NCBI GenBank assembly: GCA_905235745.1 | Contig: CAJOMN010000021.1 | Location: forward strand, 1 to 64,000 | Direction of reading: 5' to 3' | DNA length: 64,000 nt | Source of the DNA: an uncultured Lachnospiraceae bacterium | GTDB taxonomy: Bacteria > Bacillota > Clostridia > Lachnospirales > Lachnospiraceae | Shown: positions 9,692-18,886 of the stretch, one piece after another | Layout of the letters: each line of letters begins with the position of its first letter | Numbering within the stretch: position 1 is the stretch's first letter | The notes under the pieces: model-generated | The model's database searches: none | The model's input: only the letters and a program-made list of their open reading frames with translations | Told to the model about the DNA's origin: nothing | Position numbers and translations under genes: made by a program

Positions 9692-11200
9692 TCAGAACAT
9701 GGTAGCGAACTGCATTACACGTTCCTGTGTCAGTTCTTCCGGATCGGATATTTCTCCGCGTATGTAACCGTTGCACATAATATATACACGGTCAGACATA
9801 CCAAGCAGTTCCGGCATTTCCGAAGAGATCATGATAATTGCCTTTCCTTCTCTGGCAAGCTCGCACATGATCTCGTATATCTCATGCTTGGCACCTACAT
9901 CAATTCCGCGGGTAGGCTCATCCATTATGAGTATATCAGGATTGTTGGCCAGCCATCTGGCTATTATAACCTTCTGCTGATTACCGCCTGACAGACTGCT
10001 TATCGCGGTTGACATGCTCGGAGTCTTGATACTGAGCTGCTTGATGCTCTTGTCCACAATACCATTGATATTACCGTGATTCAGAACAAACCCGGCTCTT
10101 AGGTTCTTGTCATATACCGAAACGCCGACATTATCCTTGATGGACAGGCATCCTAAGATACCCTTTCCTCTTCTGTCCTCCGTGATCAGCCCCATACCGG
10201 CATCCATTGCCCTTCTGGGAGTCTTGGAATCAACCTTCTTACCGTTAACGTATATCTCTCCGGATTTGATATTCCTGATACCGAATATCGCCTCCATAAG
10301 CTCGGTTCTCTGGGCTCCGACAAGACCACCGAATCCGACGATCTCGCCTCTTCTGATCTGGAACGTGCAGTCCTTGAATGAATGCTCATTAATGGACGTT
10401 ATATTCCTGCAGTCAAGAAGCACTTCACCCGGAGTGTCCTTATGCTCAGGATAGATGTTCTTGAGTTCACGGCCGACCATCTTGGTAATGATCTCTTCCG
10501 TGGTCAGTTCGGATGCTTTCCATGTCCCGACATAACCGCCGTCACGCATGATCGTGATATCATCGGCGATCCTCTTGATCTCATCCATCTTGTGGGAAAT
10601 ATATATCATGGCAACGCCCCTGTCACGCAGGTCATTCATAATCCTGAACAGAACCTCTACTTCCTTATCGGAAAGGGAAGATGTAGGCTCATCGAAGATT
10701 ATCAGCTTTGCTTCATGGGACACAGCCTTTGCTATCTCTATTGTCTGCATCTGACCGATCGACAGGTCAGATAATTTTGTCTTGGGATTGAAATCCATAC
10801 CAACCTCTTTGAGCCAGTAGGAAGTATCCTCATTCATTTTCTTGTGATCGATTATCTGAAGCGGACCGTATTTTCTGACAGGGAATCTGCCAAGATACAT
10901 ATTCTCCGCAACGCTTCTGGGGAGTATCGGCTGAAGTTCCTGATGCACCATTGCAACACCAAGCTTCATTGCCTCATCCGGATTATTGATCGTAACCTTA
11001 TTACCCTCGATCAGAATCTCACCCTCATCCATCTTGTATATACCGAAAAGGCATTTCATGAGAGTAGATTTTCCCGCGCCGTTCTCACCCATAAGAGCAT
11101 GTACGGTGCCGGGTCTTACCGATAAAGACACATTGTCCAATGCCAACACGCCCGGAAAAGACTTTGTCACACCCTTTAATTCAAGATAGTACTCTGACAT
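9692..11200 (-). CDS. mglA: Galactose/methyl-galactoside import ATPase
   Basis: The 502-residue protein has two ABC ATPase halves, as usual for carbohydrate-uptake class 2 transporters. The N-terminal half has Walker A GENGAGKST (about 36-44), the signature LSIGQMQ and Walker B LIIFDEP. The C-terminal half has a degenerate Walker A (GLVGAQRTE), the signature LSGGNQQK and Walker B ILIMDEPTRG. It energises uptake through MglC. The start ATG follows AGGAGGA closely. The gap from mglB holds a strong hairpin (11219-11242), so mglA is probably expressed below mglB. Confidence 0.93.
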   Translation of the reverse strand: MSEYYLELKGVTKSFPGVLALDNVSLSVRPGTVHALMGENGAGKSTLMKCLFGIYKMDEGEILIEGNKVTINNPDEAMKLGVAMVHQELQPILPRSVAENMYLGRFPVRKYGPLQIIDHKKMNEDTSYWLKEVGMDFNPKTKLSDLSIGQMQTIEIAKAVSHEAKLIIFDEPTSSLSDKEVEVLFRIMNDLRDRGVAMIYISHKMDEIKRIADDITIMRDGGYVGTWKASELTTEEIITKMVGRELKNIYPEHKDTPGEVLLDCRNITSINEHSFKDCTFQIRRGEIVGFGGLVGAQRTELMEAIFGIRNIKSGEIYVNGKKVDSKTPRRAMDAGMGLITEDRRGKGILGCLSIKDNVGVSVYDKNLRAGFVLNHGNINGIVDKSIKQLSIKTPSMSTAISSLSGGNQQKVIIARWLANNPDILIMDEPTRGIDVGAKHEIYEIMCELAREGKAIIMISSEMPELLGMSDRVYIMCNGYIRGEISDPEELTQERVMQFATMF

Positions 11201-11218
11201 TCCTCCTCCTTTTAATAT

Positions 11219-11242
11219 GGCGGGTACCTTTCGGCACCCGCC
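11219..11242 (-). promoter_or_regulatory. Intercistronic hairpin between mglB and mglA
   Basis: GGCGGGTACC (11219-11228) pairs with GGCACCCGCC (11233-11242) over 10 bp with one wobble pair and a 4-nt loop. A strong stem after the binding-protein gene usually stabilises that message or partly ends transcription. It would give more MglB than MglA and MglC. Confidence 0.6.
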
Positions 11243-11270
11243 AGATTACAATTAGTATTTTTGTAAACTA

Positions 11271-12383
11271 TTACTTAAGTGAATCAAGAATTGACTGTGC
11301 GTTCTCTGTTGTAACCTTTACATAGTCGCATCCGATGTAGTGCTCGTTGCCGGCACCTGTTAAATAGTTAGCTGCTGCATCTGCTGCGCTGTGTGACTGA
11401 GAAATATGATCGTTGAATACGGTACCTGTGATAGAACCGTTGATAACATCCTCAACAACCTCTGTCAGAGCATCAACACCAACAAGGTAAATGTCTGTGC
11501 CAACTGTACGGCCTGCTGCCTTGATTGACTCAAGAGCACCGAGTGCCATAGCGTCGTTGTTACAGAATACAACTTCGATATCATTGCCGTTCTGTGCAAG
11601 AGAGTTAGCAACAAGCTCCTGACCCTTTGTGGTATCCCACATACCTACCTGGTCATCAAGTTCGTTAACTTCGAGACCTGCATCTGTAAGAGCCTTAACT
11701 GAGAACTCTGTACGATACTGAGCATCGATATTCTCGGGATCGCCTTCGATCATGATGTAGTCGATCTTGCCGTTCTTGTTGAAGTCGATTGCATCAAGAC
11801 CAAGATCAGCGATGATCTCGCCCTGCATTGTTCCGGACTGACGAGCGTCACAACCTACATAGGTAACATCCCAGTTGTTGTCTGCCCATCTCTGCTCCTC
11901 AGCTTCATCGGGCTCTCTGTTGATGTATACGAGAGGGATGCCTGCGCCTACAACCTTATCTGTGATTGTAGCTGCTGAAGAAGAGTTAACAGGGTTGATG
12001 ATCAGAACGTCAACGCCGTCTGCGATGAAGTTATCGATCTGACCTGACTGTGTAGCCTGATCGTTAGCACCATCAACGATTGTGATGTCTGTGAAGCCGA
12101 GCTCTTTAAGATAAGACTCAAGCTCTGTACGGAACAGTGTCATGAAGTTATCATTGAACTGATAAATGCAGACACCAACCTTCTTGCCTGCAAGATCTCC
12201 GGAAGCCTCAACAGCTTCGCTTGCTTCTTCAGCTACCTCAGCTGCTTCTTCCTTAACCTCTTCCTGTGCAGGTGCTTCTGCTGCAGGTGCTTCTGCTGCA
12301 GGTGCTGCGCTTCCGCTACATCCGGCAAGCAGTGTTGCGCCGAGAGTAGCTGCCAAAACGATTGAAACTACTTTCTTTTTCAT
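11271..12383 (-). CDS. mglB: Galactose/glucose-binding lipoprotein
   Basis: The 370-residue protein is a periplasmic-binding-protein type I (Peripla_BP_4) lipoprotein. A signal peptide ends in the lipobox LLAGC (Cys 22), followed by an Ala/Glu-rich tether (about 25-60). The binding lobes follow. A calcium-loop-like segment DFNKNGKIDYIMI matches the known EF-hand-like loop of E. coli MglB, and NNDAMALGALESI is the usual hinge motif. It delivers galactose or glucose to MglC/MglA. The gene follows the double-binding-protein gene after 114 bp on the same strand and probably has its own promoter there. Confidence 0.92.
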   Translation of the reverse strand: MKKKVVSIVLAATLGATLLAGCSGSAAPAAEAPAAEAPAQEEVKEEAAEVAEEASEAVEASGDLAGKKVGVCIYQFNDNFMTLFRTELESYLKELGFTDITIVDGANDQATQSGQIDNFIADGVDVLIINPVNSSSAATITDKVVGAGIPLVYINREPDEAEEQRWADNNWDVTYVGCDARQSGTMQGEIIADLGLDAIDFNKNGKIDYIMIEGDPENIDAQYRTEFSVKALTDAGLEVNELDDQVGMWDTTKGQELVANSLAQNGNDIEVVFCNNDAMALGALESIKAAGRTVGTDIYLVGVDALTEVVEDVINGSITGTVFNDHISQSHSAADAAANYLTGAGNEHYIGCDYVKVTTENAQSILDSLK

Positions 12384-12444
12384 TGTTATCCTCCTTTATT
12401 CCGTAAAGATTACGGTTACTCATAACATTTAAAATTTTATTCCA

Positions 12445-12472
12445 CCATGCCATTACAGTCTTTATACTTTTT
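12445..12472 (-). promoter_or_regulatory. Possible mglB promoter
   Basis: The gap upstream of mglB contains, on the minus strand, TTGGTT, a 16-bp A-rich spacer and TGTAAT. The -10 matches five of six positions but the -35 is poor, as is common at activated promoters. Confidence 0.3.
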
Positions 12473-12497
12473 TAACCAAAATTTGTGATTTTTTAAT

Positions 12498-14345
12498 CTA
12501 ATACTTCCTGTTTCGAAGAACCGTATCAGGTACATCCTCATCAAAAGTACCTTCCGAAGAGATCACCCTGACCGGCACTTCCTCACCCTTTCTGAGCTCT
12601 TCGATCGCCCGCATGGCGTTCTCGCCCAGAAGGGGCGTGCACTCCGCCACAAAGTTCGCCTCGCCGCTCTGAAGCGCCAGAAGGGCATCCTTTGTTCCGT
12701 CAATCGACAGAAGCTTAATATCGCTTCCGGGCTCCAGCCCCGCCTCTCTTATCGCCTCTACAGCGCCCAACATCATGTCATCATTATGGCAGAATATAAC
12801 ATCAAAGTCCCTTCCGTGGTCATCCAGATAGTCCTTGATGATCGAATATCCCTTTTCCCTGGAGAAATCACCGACAAGGCTTGCAACGATCGTATATCCG
12901 CTCCTGCCTCTCATCATATCCCGGAATCCCATGCCTCTTCCTATGGCCGGAGATGAGTTTCTGGTTCCCGCAAGCTCCAATATCCTGACATCCTGCTCAC
13001 CCTGCATATTATCCTCTATCCAGCGCATACATCTGGCGCCTTCCTCCAGAAAATCGGCTCCGACAAAAGCCGTATACAGGTCATCGTCAAGATTGACCTC
13101 GCGGTCGGACAGTATCACGGGCACGCCTTTTTGCCGCGCCTTCTCAAACAGATCCTTCCAGCCGTCCTCAACTATCGGCGACAGTATGATCGCATCCATG
13201 TCGCTTTCCAGGAACCGCTCAAAAGCGGAAAACTGTTCCTCCACGGTCCTGCATTCGACTATATCAAGCATGATCCCGTGCTCGGCGGCCGCGGACAGGT
13301 AGGAATCGGTATTCGCACGCCGGAATCCCGTATCCTCGTCGATCTGCACATATCCGACGGAAGAGATATCCATGATCCTGTGATCATCGGATTCTTTGAC
13401 ATATCCGTCGGCATTATCGGCAGTCACGAGGACGTTTCTGAGGTTTATCTGCTTGGGTCCGTCTGTCATTCCGTCAAAATAATTCACTGCGTAAGAGATC
13501 GCCTCACGTCCGCCCGTAGGACATACGATAGTGGCGTCAATGATCCCTTCCCTGACCATTTCTATCCCGCCGTTCTCTCCGGAAAATCCGTCGCATCCCA
13601 TTATCCTGATATCGCCCATCCCAAGGGCGTCACAGGCACGCGCGGCTCCCTGGGCCATATAGTCATTCTGGGTGATGATGATATCAACACCGTCAAGCAG
13701 AGAAGGGCGTTCAAGCAGTGTATCCTCCGTCGCATCCCTTGTCCCGCTCACGACAATTATCTGCCTGACCTCGGTATTGTCGGCAACCGCATTCCTGAAC
13801 AGCTGTGCTCTCTGCCGTCCGGTGTAATTATCCATTATGATATTCAGTACCGTTGTGGCTTCACCGGGCGCTTTTCCGGTGACAAGCGGCAACGCCGCCG
13901 CCTCCTTACGTGCAAGGATTTTATCGTCAACCCCGAAAAAGCACGTATAGTCGAAACCCTTTACGGCACGATCCAGCAGGAGGATCGGAACCCCGTCATA
14001 ATACATCTGTTCCACGGGTGCGATAAGCGACTCGACGTCTACCGGTGATACTATCAGAAGCTCCGCGCCGTATCCGACCAGTTCGTTCAGATCGCTCATC
14101 TGCTTTTCCACATCGTCGCCGGCATCGAGGAATATCAGCTCGACTCCCTCATATTGGTCGGCTTCGTCCTGTAATTCCTCTTTGAGCACACTTCTCCACT
14201 CATCCGTCTGATTGGCAAGCGATACGCCTATCAGCCGCGTGACCTCGGTATCCCTTGTCCTGCCGCATCCCGCGAGGAAGCACAGGGCCGCGGCCGCGCA
14301 GATAACGGGCAGCATATGATTTTTCCCGTGTTTGTTCCCGGTCAT
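12498..14345 (-). CDS. Lipoprotein with two tandem sugar-binding (Peripla_BP_4) domains, probable sensor subunit
   Basis: The 615-residue protein has a lipobox FLAGC (Cys 27) and two complete type I binding-protein folds (about 38-320 and 325-605). The second half resembles YtfQ closely in motif order (IILSPIVEDGW, LELAGTRNSS, FCHNDDMMLGAVEAI). The first half is more diverged (ITQNDYMAQGAARA). Ordinary uptake proteins have one such domain. The gene follows the response-regulator stop by 3 nt and has AAAGGA before its ATG, so it is co-translated with a kinase and a regulator. It is therefore more likely a ligand sensor that touches the kinase than a transport subunit. This role is inferred from gene order and from known binding-protein/LytS-type sensor pairs. 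Confidence 0.8.
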   Translation of the reverse strand: MTGNKHGKNHMLPVICAAAALCFLAGCGRTRDTEVTRLIGVSLANQTDEWRSVLKEELQDEADQYEGVELIFLDAGDDVEKQMSDLNELVGYGAELLIVSPVDVESLIAPVEQMYYDGVPILLLDRAVKGFDYTCFFGVDDKILARKEAAALPLVTGKAPGEATTVLNIIMDNYTGRQRAQLFRNAVADNTEVRQIIVVSGTRDATEDTLLERPSLLDGVDIIITQNDYMAQGAARACDALGMGDIRIMGCDGFSGENGGIEMVREGIIDATIVCPTGGREAISYAVNYFDGMTDGPKQINLRNVLVTADNADGYVKESDDHRIMDISSVGYVQIDEDTGFRRANTDSYLSAAAEHGIMLDIVECRTVEEQFSAFERFLESDMDAIILSPIVEDGWKDLFEKARQKGVPVILSDREVNLDDDLYTAFVGADFLEEGARCMRWIEDNMQGEQDVRILELAGTRNSSPAIGRGMGFRDMMRGRSGYTIVASLVGDFSREKGYSIIKDYLDDHGRDFDVIFCHNDDMMLGAVEAIREAGLEPGSDIKLLSIDGTKDALLALQSGEANFVAECTPLLGENAMRAIEELRKGEEVPVRVISSEGTFDEDVPDTVLRNRKY

Positions 14346-14348
14346 GAT

Positions 14349-15134
14349 CTAATCCTTTTTGACATTCCCCTTGCGGTATTCCGCCGGAGACATACCGACT
14401 TCCTTCTTGAACGCGGCGCTGAAATAATGCTGCGACGAATATCCGCATTGTTCTGCTATATCATAGATCAGGAGAGACTCATCCTGTAACAGTTCGGTTG
14501 CTTTCTTGATCCTGATCCTCTGAAGATAATTCTGGAAATTGTCACCTGTTTCCTCACGGAAGATCTTGCTCAGGTACGGTGCGGACACATGCAGCTGTTC
14601 GGCTATTCCGTTAAGCGACAGTCCCGAATCGCTGTAGTTCTCCTGCAGATATTTGAGCACGGTCTGGGTATTCCCGGAGTATGAAACCTTGTTCTGCTCT
14701 ATATGCTCCATTTCATCAAAGTTTTCCCTGCACCAGTTCAGGATGCGCTGATTCCTTCTCTTTTCATCAAGGACTGCCCGGAGCTTTTGCAAAGTTACCC
14801 TGAATTCATCTTCTTTGACCGGTTTGAGCAGATAATCCCTTACCCGCAGTGTAAGCGCCCTCTGCGCATACGCAAAATCATCATAGCCGGTCACTATCAC
14901 CACCATGGCTTCCGGGCATATCTTCTGCAGACGTTCTATGAAGTCGAGACCGTTGACAAACGGCATGTTGATATCGACAAAACAAACGTCCGGAGCCTCC
15001 TCGGTCGCCACGGTCAGCGCTTCCTGCCCGTCCTCGCACATCGCGTAGACAGTAAAGCCTTCCTCGGCTTCCACGAAGCTCTTAATACCGTTACGGATTA
15101 TCATCTCATCATCTGCAATCAGAACTTTATACAT
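14349..15134 (-). CDS. YesN-type response regulator with AraC DNA-binding domain
   Basis: The 261-residue protein has a receiver domain (about 1-120; acidic pocket DDE near residues 8-10, phospho-acceptor Asp 54 in FVDINMP, conserved Lys in LLKPVKE). It ends in an AraC/XylS double helix-turn-helix (about 160-258; LSKIFREETG and AEQCGYSSQHYFSAAFKK). I chose the ATG at 15134 because AAAGGG lies 9 nt upstream; the ATG at 15143 directly abuts that site. The start overlaps the kinase stop by 8 nt, so the two are translationally coupled. It probably activates the ytf and/or mgl operons. Direct repeats upstream of ytfQ are candidate binding sites. Confidence 0.9.
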   Translation of the reverse strand: MYKVLIADDEMIIRNGIKSFVEAEEGFTVYAMCEDGQEALTVATEEAPDVCFVDINMPFVNGLDFIERLQKICPEAMVVIVTGYDDFAYAQRALTLRVRDYLLKPVKEDEFRVTLQKLRAVLDEKRRNQRILNWCRENFDEMEHIEQNKVSYSGNTQTVLKYLQENYSDSGLSLNGIAEQLHVSAPYLSKIFREETGDNFQNYLQRIRIKKATELLQDESLLIYDIAEQCGYSSQHYFSAAFKKEVGMSPAEYRKGNVKKD

Positions 15135-16869
15135 TTGAATCATCCCTTTCTGTAAGCCTTATTATAACCTCGGTATAGGCATTTTCAACACTTTCCACCT
15201 CCAGGTCAAAATCACCCTGTCCGTACAGTTTTAACCTCTCAATGATATATGTCATGCCAAAGCTGCCCTCGCCGCCCTCTTTGATCGATCTGATATTGTC
15301 CCTGAGCTTGTCAAGATCTTTTCTTGATATCCCCACTCCGGTATCATAAACGCTTAAGAGGAGCTGATCGTCCTGTTTCCCGGCCGTGACCTTAATATGA
15401 CCGCCGCCTTTCTTCAGCTTGATCCCGTGATATATCGAGTTCTCCACGAGCGGCTGCAGTATAAGCTTCGGAATGACCGTTTCCAGACAATCCTTGTCGG
15501 CATCTATCTCATACGTGATCTTATCCCCGTATCTGACGCTTTGAATATACAGGTAATTCCTGACGTGGTCAATCTCCTCCCTTACCGTGATATAATCCTT
15601 GCCCTGGGACAGACCCAGCCGGAACATATCCGTAAGGGCTTCAACTATCTTGACAACATCATCCGCATGATGTTCTCTGGCCATCCAATTGATCGTATCA
15701 AGGGTATTATACAGAAAATGAGGTTTGATCTGCTCCTGCATGCTCTTAAGCCTTGCCTGGAGCGTTCTCTGCTTTTCCGTCTGTATCTGTTCGAGCATGC
15801 CGTTCATCTGGTCGAGCATGTGGTCAAATGATTTTCCGAGCGTTCCGAATTCATCCTGATAATTCATATTCGCGCGGATAGACAGATCCCCTTTTTCAAC
15901 AAGCTGCATCTTGCCGATCAGCTCCCTGATGGGCTTATCGACGGAATCGGCAAGCCTTACCGATATAAAGATGGCGGCCGCGAGAACAAGCACCGTGATA
16001 AGAATGAGAACGATGTACATTCTGAGCATGCTGCGGTTCAGGTCATACAGAGATGTCACGCTGATGAAATGCCACTGCGTGTCTTTGCTCTCATAAGTGC
16101 TGACAAGGTACTCGTTATTCTCTATTCTGATGCGTTCCTGCGAACCGTCGGCCATTGTGCGGCATTTTTCGTCGAGTCTGTATACGATCGGATTGACCGG
16201 GGTATATACGATCTCCCCTTCCGCATCCGTTACGAACACGAAGGTTTCCGATGATACCGCGGCGGAATCTATCAGGGATTGGAACACATCCTTTTTGATG
16301 TCCATCATGATGACGGCATTCACACCGTCGATATTACCCGCTCCGAGAACGGAAAATATTCTGTCGGCGCTGTATGCTTCATTCGTTATGATGACTTTGT
16401 TATCGGAAACATTCAGAACAGTAAGATCATTGGGATTATCAAGTGCGGCAAGGAACCAGTTCTCGTTCATGACCGGATCCCTGGAGATGCGCTTCATACC
16501 GGTTCCGATAAAGCGGTCCGTCTCGTCAGCCATGGCAATTCCGACGATCTCGGGAGTGGCCTCCATTATCTCCTCGTGCCTTCTGGCGAGCAGCGGCTCG
16601 GCGTTATTAAGAGGGGCCTCTCGCTCCATCGCCTCGACCAGATACGTCATTATCTCATGGTACACATCGAGGTATACGTCCATGGCTTCGCCCGCCTGGC
16701 TGGCGGATCTTGCCGCATAATCAGACATATCCCTCCTAAGATCCCTTGTCATTCTGCTTGTAACAAAGATCGAAAGGATCAAAAGAGGGATAATTGAAAT
16801 CAGGCAGTAACTCCATGTCAGCCTGCTTCTAAGATTCAGATTGCGTAACTTCTTAAAGGGAGCGCGGAT
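15127..16869 (-). CDS. LytS/YesM-type sensor histidine kinase with unusual start
   Basis: The protein has a first transmembrane helix, a large extracellular Cache-like region, a second helix (VLILITVLVLAAAIFISV), a HAMP domain, the His_kinase domain (EQIKPHFLYNTLDTINW) and a GHKL ATPase with LVENSIYHG and GVGI boxes. The first ATG/GTG/TTG in frame is a TTG at 16782, which would cut off most of the first helix and has no ribosome binding site. The frame is open for 29 further codons and encodes a basic tail (IRAPFKKLRNLNLRSRLTW) plus the missing helix. AAAGGGG sits 9 nt before an in-frame ATC at 16869. I therefore draw the gene from that codon (581 codons). The C-terminus overlaps the regulator gene. 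Confidence 0.8.
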   Translation of the reverse strand: MRAPFKKLRNLNLRSRLTWSYCLISIIPLLILSIFVTSRMTRDLRRDMSDYAARSASQAGEAMDVYLDVYHEIMTYLVEAMEREAPLNNAEPLLARRHEEIMEATPEIVGIAMADETDRFIGTGMKRISRDPVMNENWFLAALDNPNDLTVLNVSDNKVIITNEAYSADRIFSVLGAGNIDGVNAVIMMDIKKDVFQSLIDSAAVSSETFVFVTDAEGEIVYTPVNPIVYRLDEKCRTMADGSQERIRIENNEYLVSTYESKDTQWHFISVTSLYDLNRSMLRMYIVLILITVLVLAAAIFISVRLADSVDKPIRELIGKMQLVEKGDLSIRANMNYQDEFGTLGKSFDHMLDQMNGMLEQIQTEKQRTLQARLKSMQEQIKPHFLYNTLDTINWMAREHHADDVVKIVEALTDMFRLGLSQGKDYITVREEIDHVRNYLYIQSVRYGDKITYEIDADKDCLETVIPKLILQPLVENSIYHGIKLKKGGGHIKVTAGKQDDQLLLSVYDTGVGISRKDLDKLRDNIRSIKEGGEGSFGMTYIIERLKLYGQGDFDLEVESVENAYTEVIIRLTERDDSNV

Positions 16870-16875
16870 GGTTAA

Positions 16876-17861
16876 TTACCCCTTTCCTTTTTGTTTGTCC
16901 GCCCTTATAGAAATGATACGCTGAAGTACAATAAAGAGACACAGCAATGCGGCGATCGTAACTCTCGTCCACCATGCATTAAGGTTCTGATAGGTGACTA
17001 TCGTCTGGATAACGCCCTGTATCAATACACCTATTACGGAGCCCAGAACATTTCCGACACCTCCCGTAAGGAGTGTTCCGCCTATTACGGCCGAGGAGAT
17101 CGCATCAAGCTCCATACCCATATTCTGCAGTGAATAACCCGCCAGGGTATAGAAGCTGAATATTATCCCGCCGAGCGCGGCGCAGAAACTAGAGATCATG
17201 TAGACCCCTATCTTCACCCATTTAACATTCAGTCCCATGTATATGGCGCTTTGCTCATTACTGCCGACAGCATATACGGTTCTACCGAACTTAGTATATT
17301 TTAATAATAAGCCACGCATACCACAATAAGTGCAATAAATACGTATAAATATATCTTGGCGTTCGATCTGCCGACCTTAAAGCTTATCTTATTGAGCGCC
17401 GCAGCCTTGTAAAAGGCATTGTCGATCGGGATCGAGACCGTACTTACTACAGCGCACAGACCTCTCAGCAGGAACTGCGAGGCAAGCGTGATGATGAACG
17501 GCTGGATCTTGTACTCCTGTACGCAGTAACCGATCAGGTATCCGTTAAGAAGCCCCACCAGAAGCACGATAGGGATGACAATGGCAGCCGACCATCCTCT
17601 CTCCAGAAGATATGCGGAGAACACGCATGTAAATGCAACTACCGACGATACCGAAATATCTATGCCTCCCGTCAGGAGAACGAAGGTTTCCCCGATCGCA
17701 ACGACTATCAGATACGAGTTGTCGTTAAACAGGTTCAGGAATGTCGGAACGCTTCCGAAATGGTCATACAGGAGCGAACCTATGGCAAACATTACGACAA
17801 ACAGCACAAGGGCTATTATCATTGAGATATTCTCAATCTTAAGACTCCTTTTTTTCTTCAT
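16876..17861 (-). pseudogene. yjfF: Sugar ABC permease (YjfF type), interrupted by a frameshift
   Basis: Two overlapping frames together encode one full BPD_transp_2 permease of about 330 residues. Frame one (17861-17301) runs from MKKKRSLK to VVCVAYY and stops. Frame two (17319-16876) continues with LLKYTKFGRTVYAVGSNEQSA, a segment that always directly follows that helix in this family. Losing one base in the TTATTATTAAAA stretch near 17305 explains the break. No classical -1 slippery heptamer is seen. It may be a real mutation, a split pair of polypeptides (the second frame has an ATG) or a sequencing error. The 5' end overlaps the ytfT stop by one base, and the gene sits fourth in a ytfQRT-yjfF operon. 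Confidence 0.75.
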
Positions 17862-18886
17862 CAGGCCTGAACCTCCTTTCTCTTACCGGAGGTAAACAAA
17901 CCCTTTAATTTGTCCATAAACGCCTGTGACTGTATCAGGCAGACGATGATGACGATTATCGCCTTGGCAACCCTTGTAAGCTCCGGCGCTACTCCGAATG
18001 CGTATATCGTGGTCGAAATAGTCTGTACTATGAGCGCGCCTATCACGCTGGAAATGATCGAAAAACGTCCGCCGGCAAGTGATGTTCCGCCGATTGCAAC
18101 GGCAAGGATGCCGTCCATCTCGATCATAAGACCGCAGTTATTGCAGTCGGCTCCTTTAATACCGGCACTTTCTATGATCCCGGCAAGAGCTGCGGTAATG
18201 CCGCACAGTATGTATATGATCCACAGATTTCTCTCTACTTTGATACCTGCCAGACGGCTTGACTGCTGATTGACACCGATCGCCTCAACCTGCATTCCGA
18301 ATGCCGTATACCTGGTCAGTATCATGAACAGTATGATGACGCCTATTGCTATGAACATCGGTGCGGGGAAGCCGAGGATATATCCTCCGCTTATCGAATA
18401 ATATGCATCCGATGTAATGGTTACGATCTTGCCGTCAGCTACGAGCTGTGCAATTCCGCGGCCTGCCGTCAGCAGTATCATTGTCGCGACCATCGGCTGA
18501 ACCTTGAGCTTCGCGATCATGAAACCGTTCCATGCGCCGCAAACGGCACCTGCCGCAAGGGCGATAAGTACTGCAAGGAATACATTTCCGCCCAGTCCCG
18601 GAAGTATTCTCGAATCGACGATAGAGCATGCGATCGCACCGGATATGGCCATTACCGAACCTACGGAAATATCGGTCCCGCCCGTTCCGAGTGCCATTGT
18701 CATACCTGCAGCCAGTATCGCGTACCGGCTTCCGTTCCTGAGTATATCGATGAGTCGGCCGTAAAAATGTCCGTCCACTATCGTGATCTTAAAGAAGTCT
18801 CCTCCCGATATGATACCGCAGATCAGGATGATCGCGATAAGCACACAGAAGGGCTTAAATTCCATTTTTTGAGTAAATTTCTTCAT
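17861..18886 (-). CDS. ytfT: Galactofuranose-type ABC transporter permease
   Basis: This 341-residue membrane protein of the RbsC/YtfT family has about eight to ten hydrophobic segments and the family features LGTGGTDISVGSVMAI and AVAIGGTSLAGGRF. With YjfF it should form the heterodimeric channel of the YtfQ-dependent importer. Its ATG overlaps the ytfR stop (ATGA), showing translational coupling. The YtfT label comes from gene order and the very YtfQ-like binding protein; a related pentose or hexose substrate is possible. Confidence 0.88.
   Translation of the reverse strand: MKKFTQKMEFKPFCVLIAIILICGIISGGDFFKITIVDGHFYGRLIDILRNGSRYAILAAGMTMALGTGGTDISVGSVMAISGAIACSIVDSRILPGLGGNVFLAVLIALAAGAVCGAWNGFMIAKLKVQPMVATMILLTAGRGIAQLVADGKIVTITSDAYYSISGGYILGFPAPMFIAIGVIILFMILTRYTAFGMQVEAIGVNQQSSRLAGIKVERNLWIIYILCGITAALAGIIESAGIKGADCNNCGLMIEMDGILAVAIGGTSLAGGRFSIISSVIGALIVQTISTTIYAFGVAPELTRVAKAIIVIIVCLIQSQAFMDKLKGLFTSGKRKEVQA

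Noticed and set aside
13131-14048. 305-codon plus-strand frame opposite the double-binding-protein gene
   Set aside because: It is the antisense shadow of a well-supported gene and has no recognisable domain or ribosome binding site.
17301-17319. Programmed -1 frameshift in yjfF
   Set aside because: The shift would need to be -1, but no X-XXY-YYZ slippery heptamer fits the zero frame, and no stimulating stem follows.
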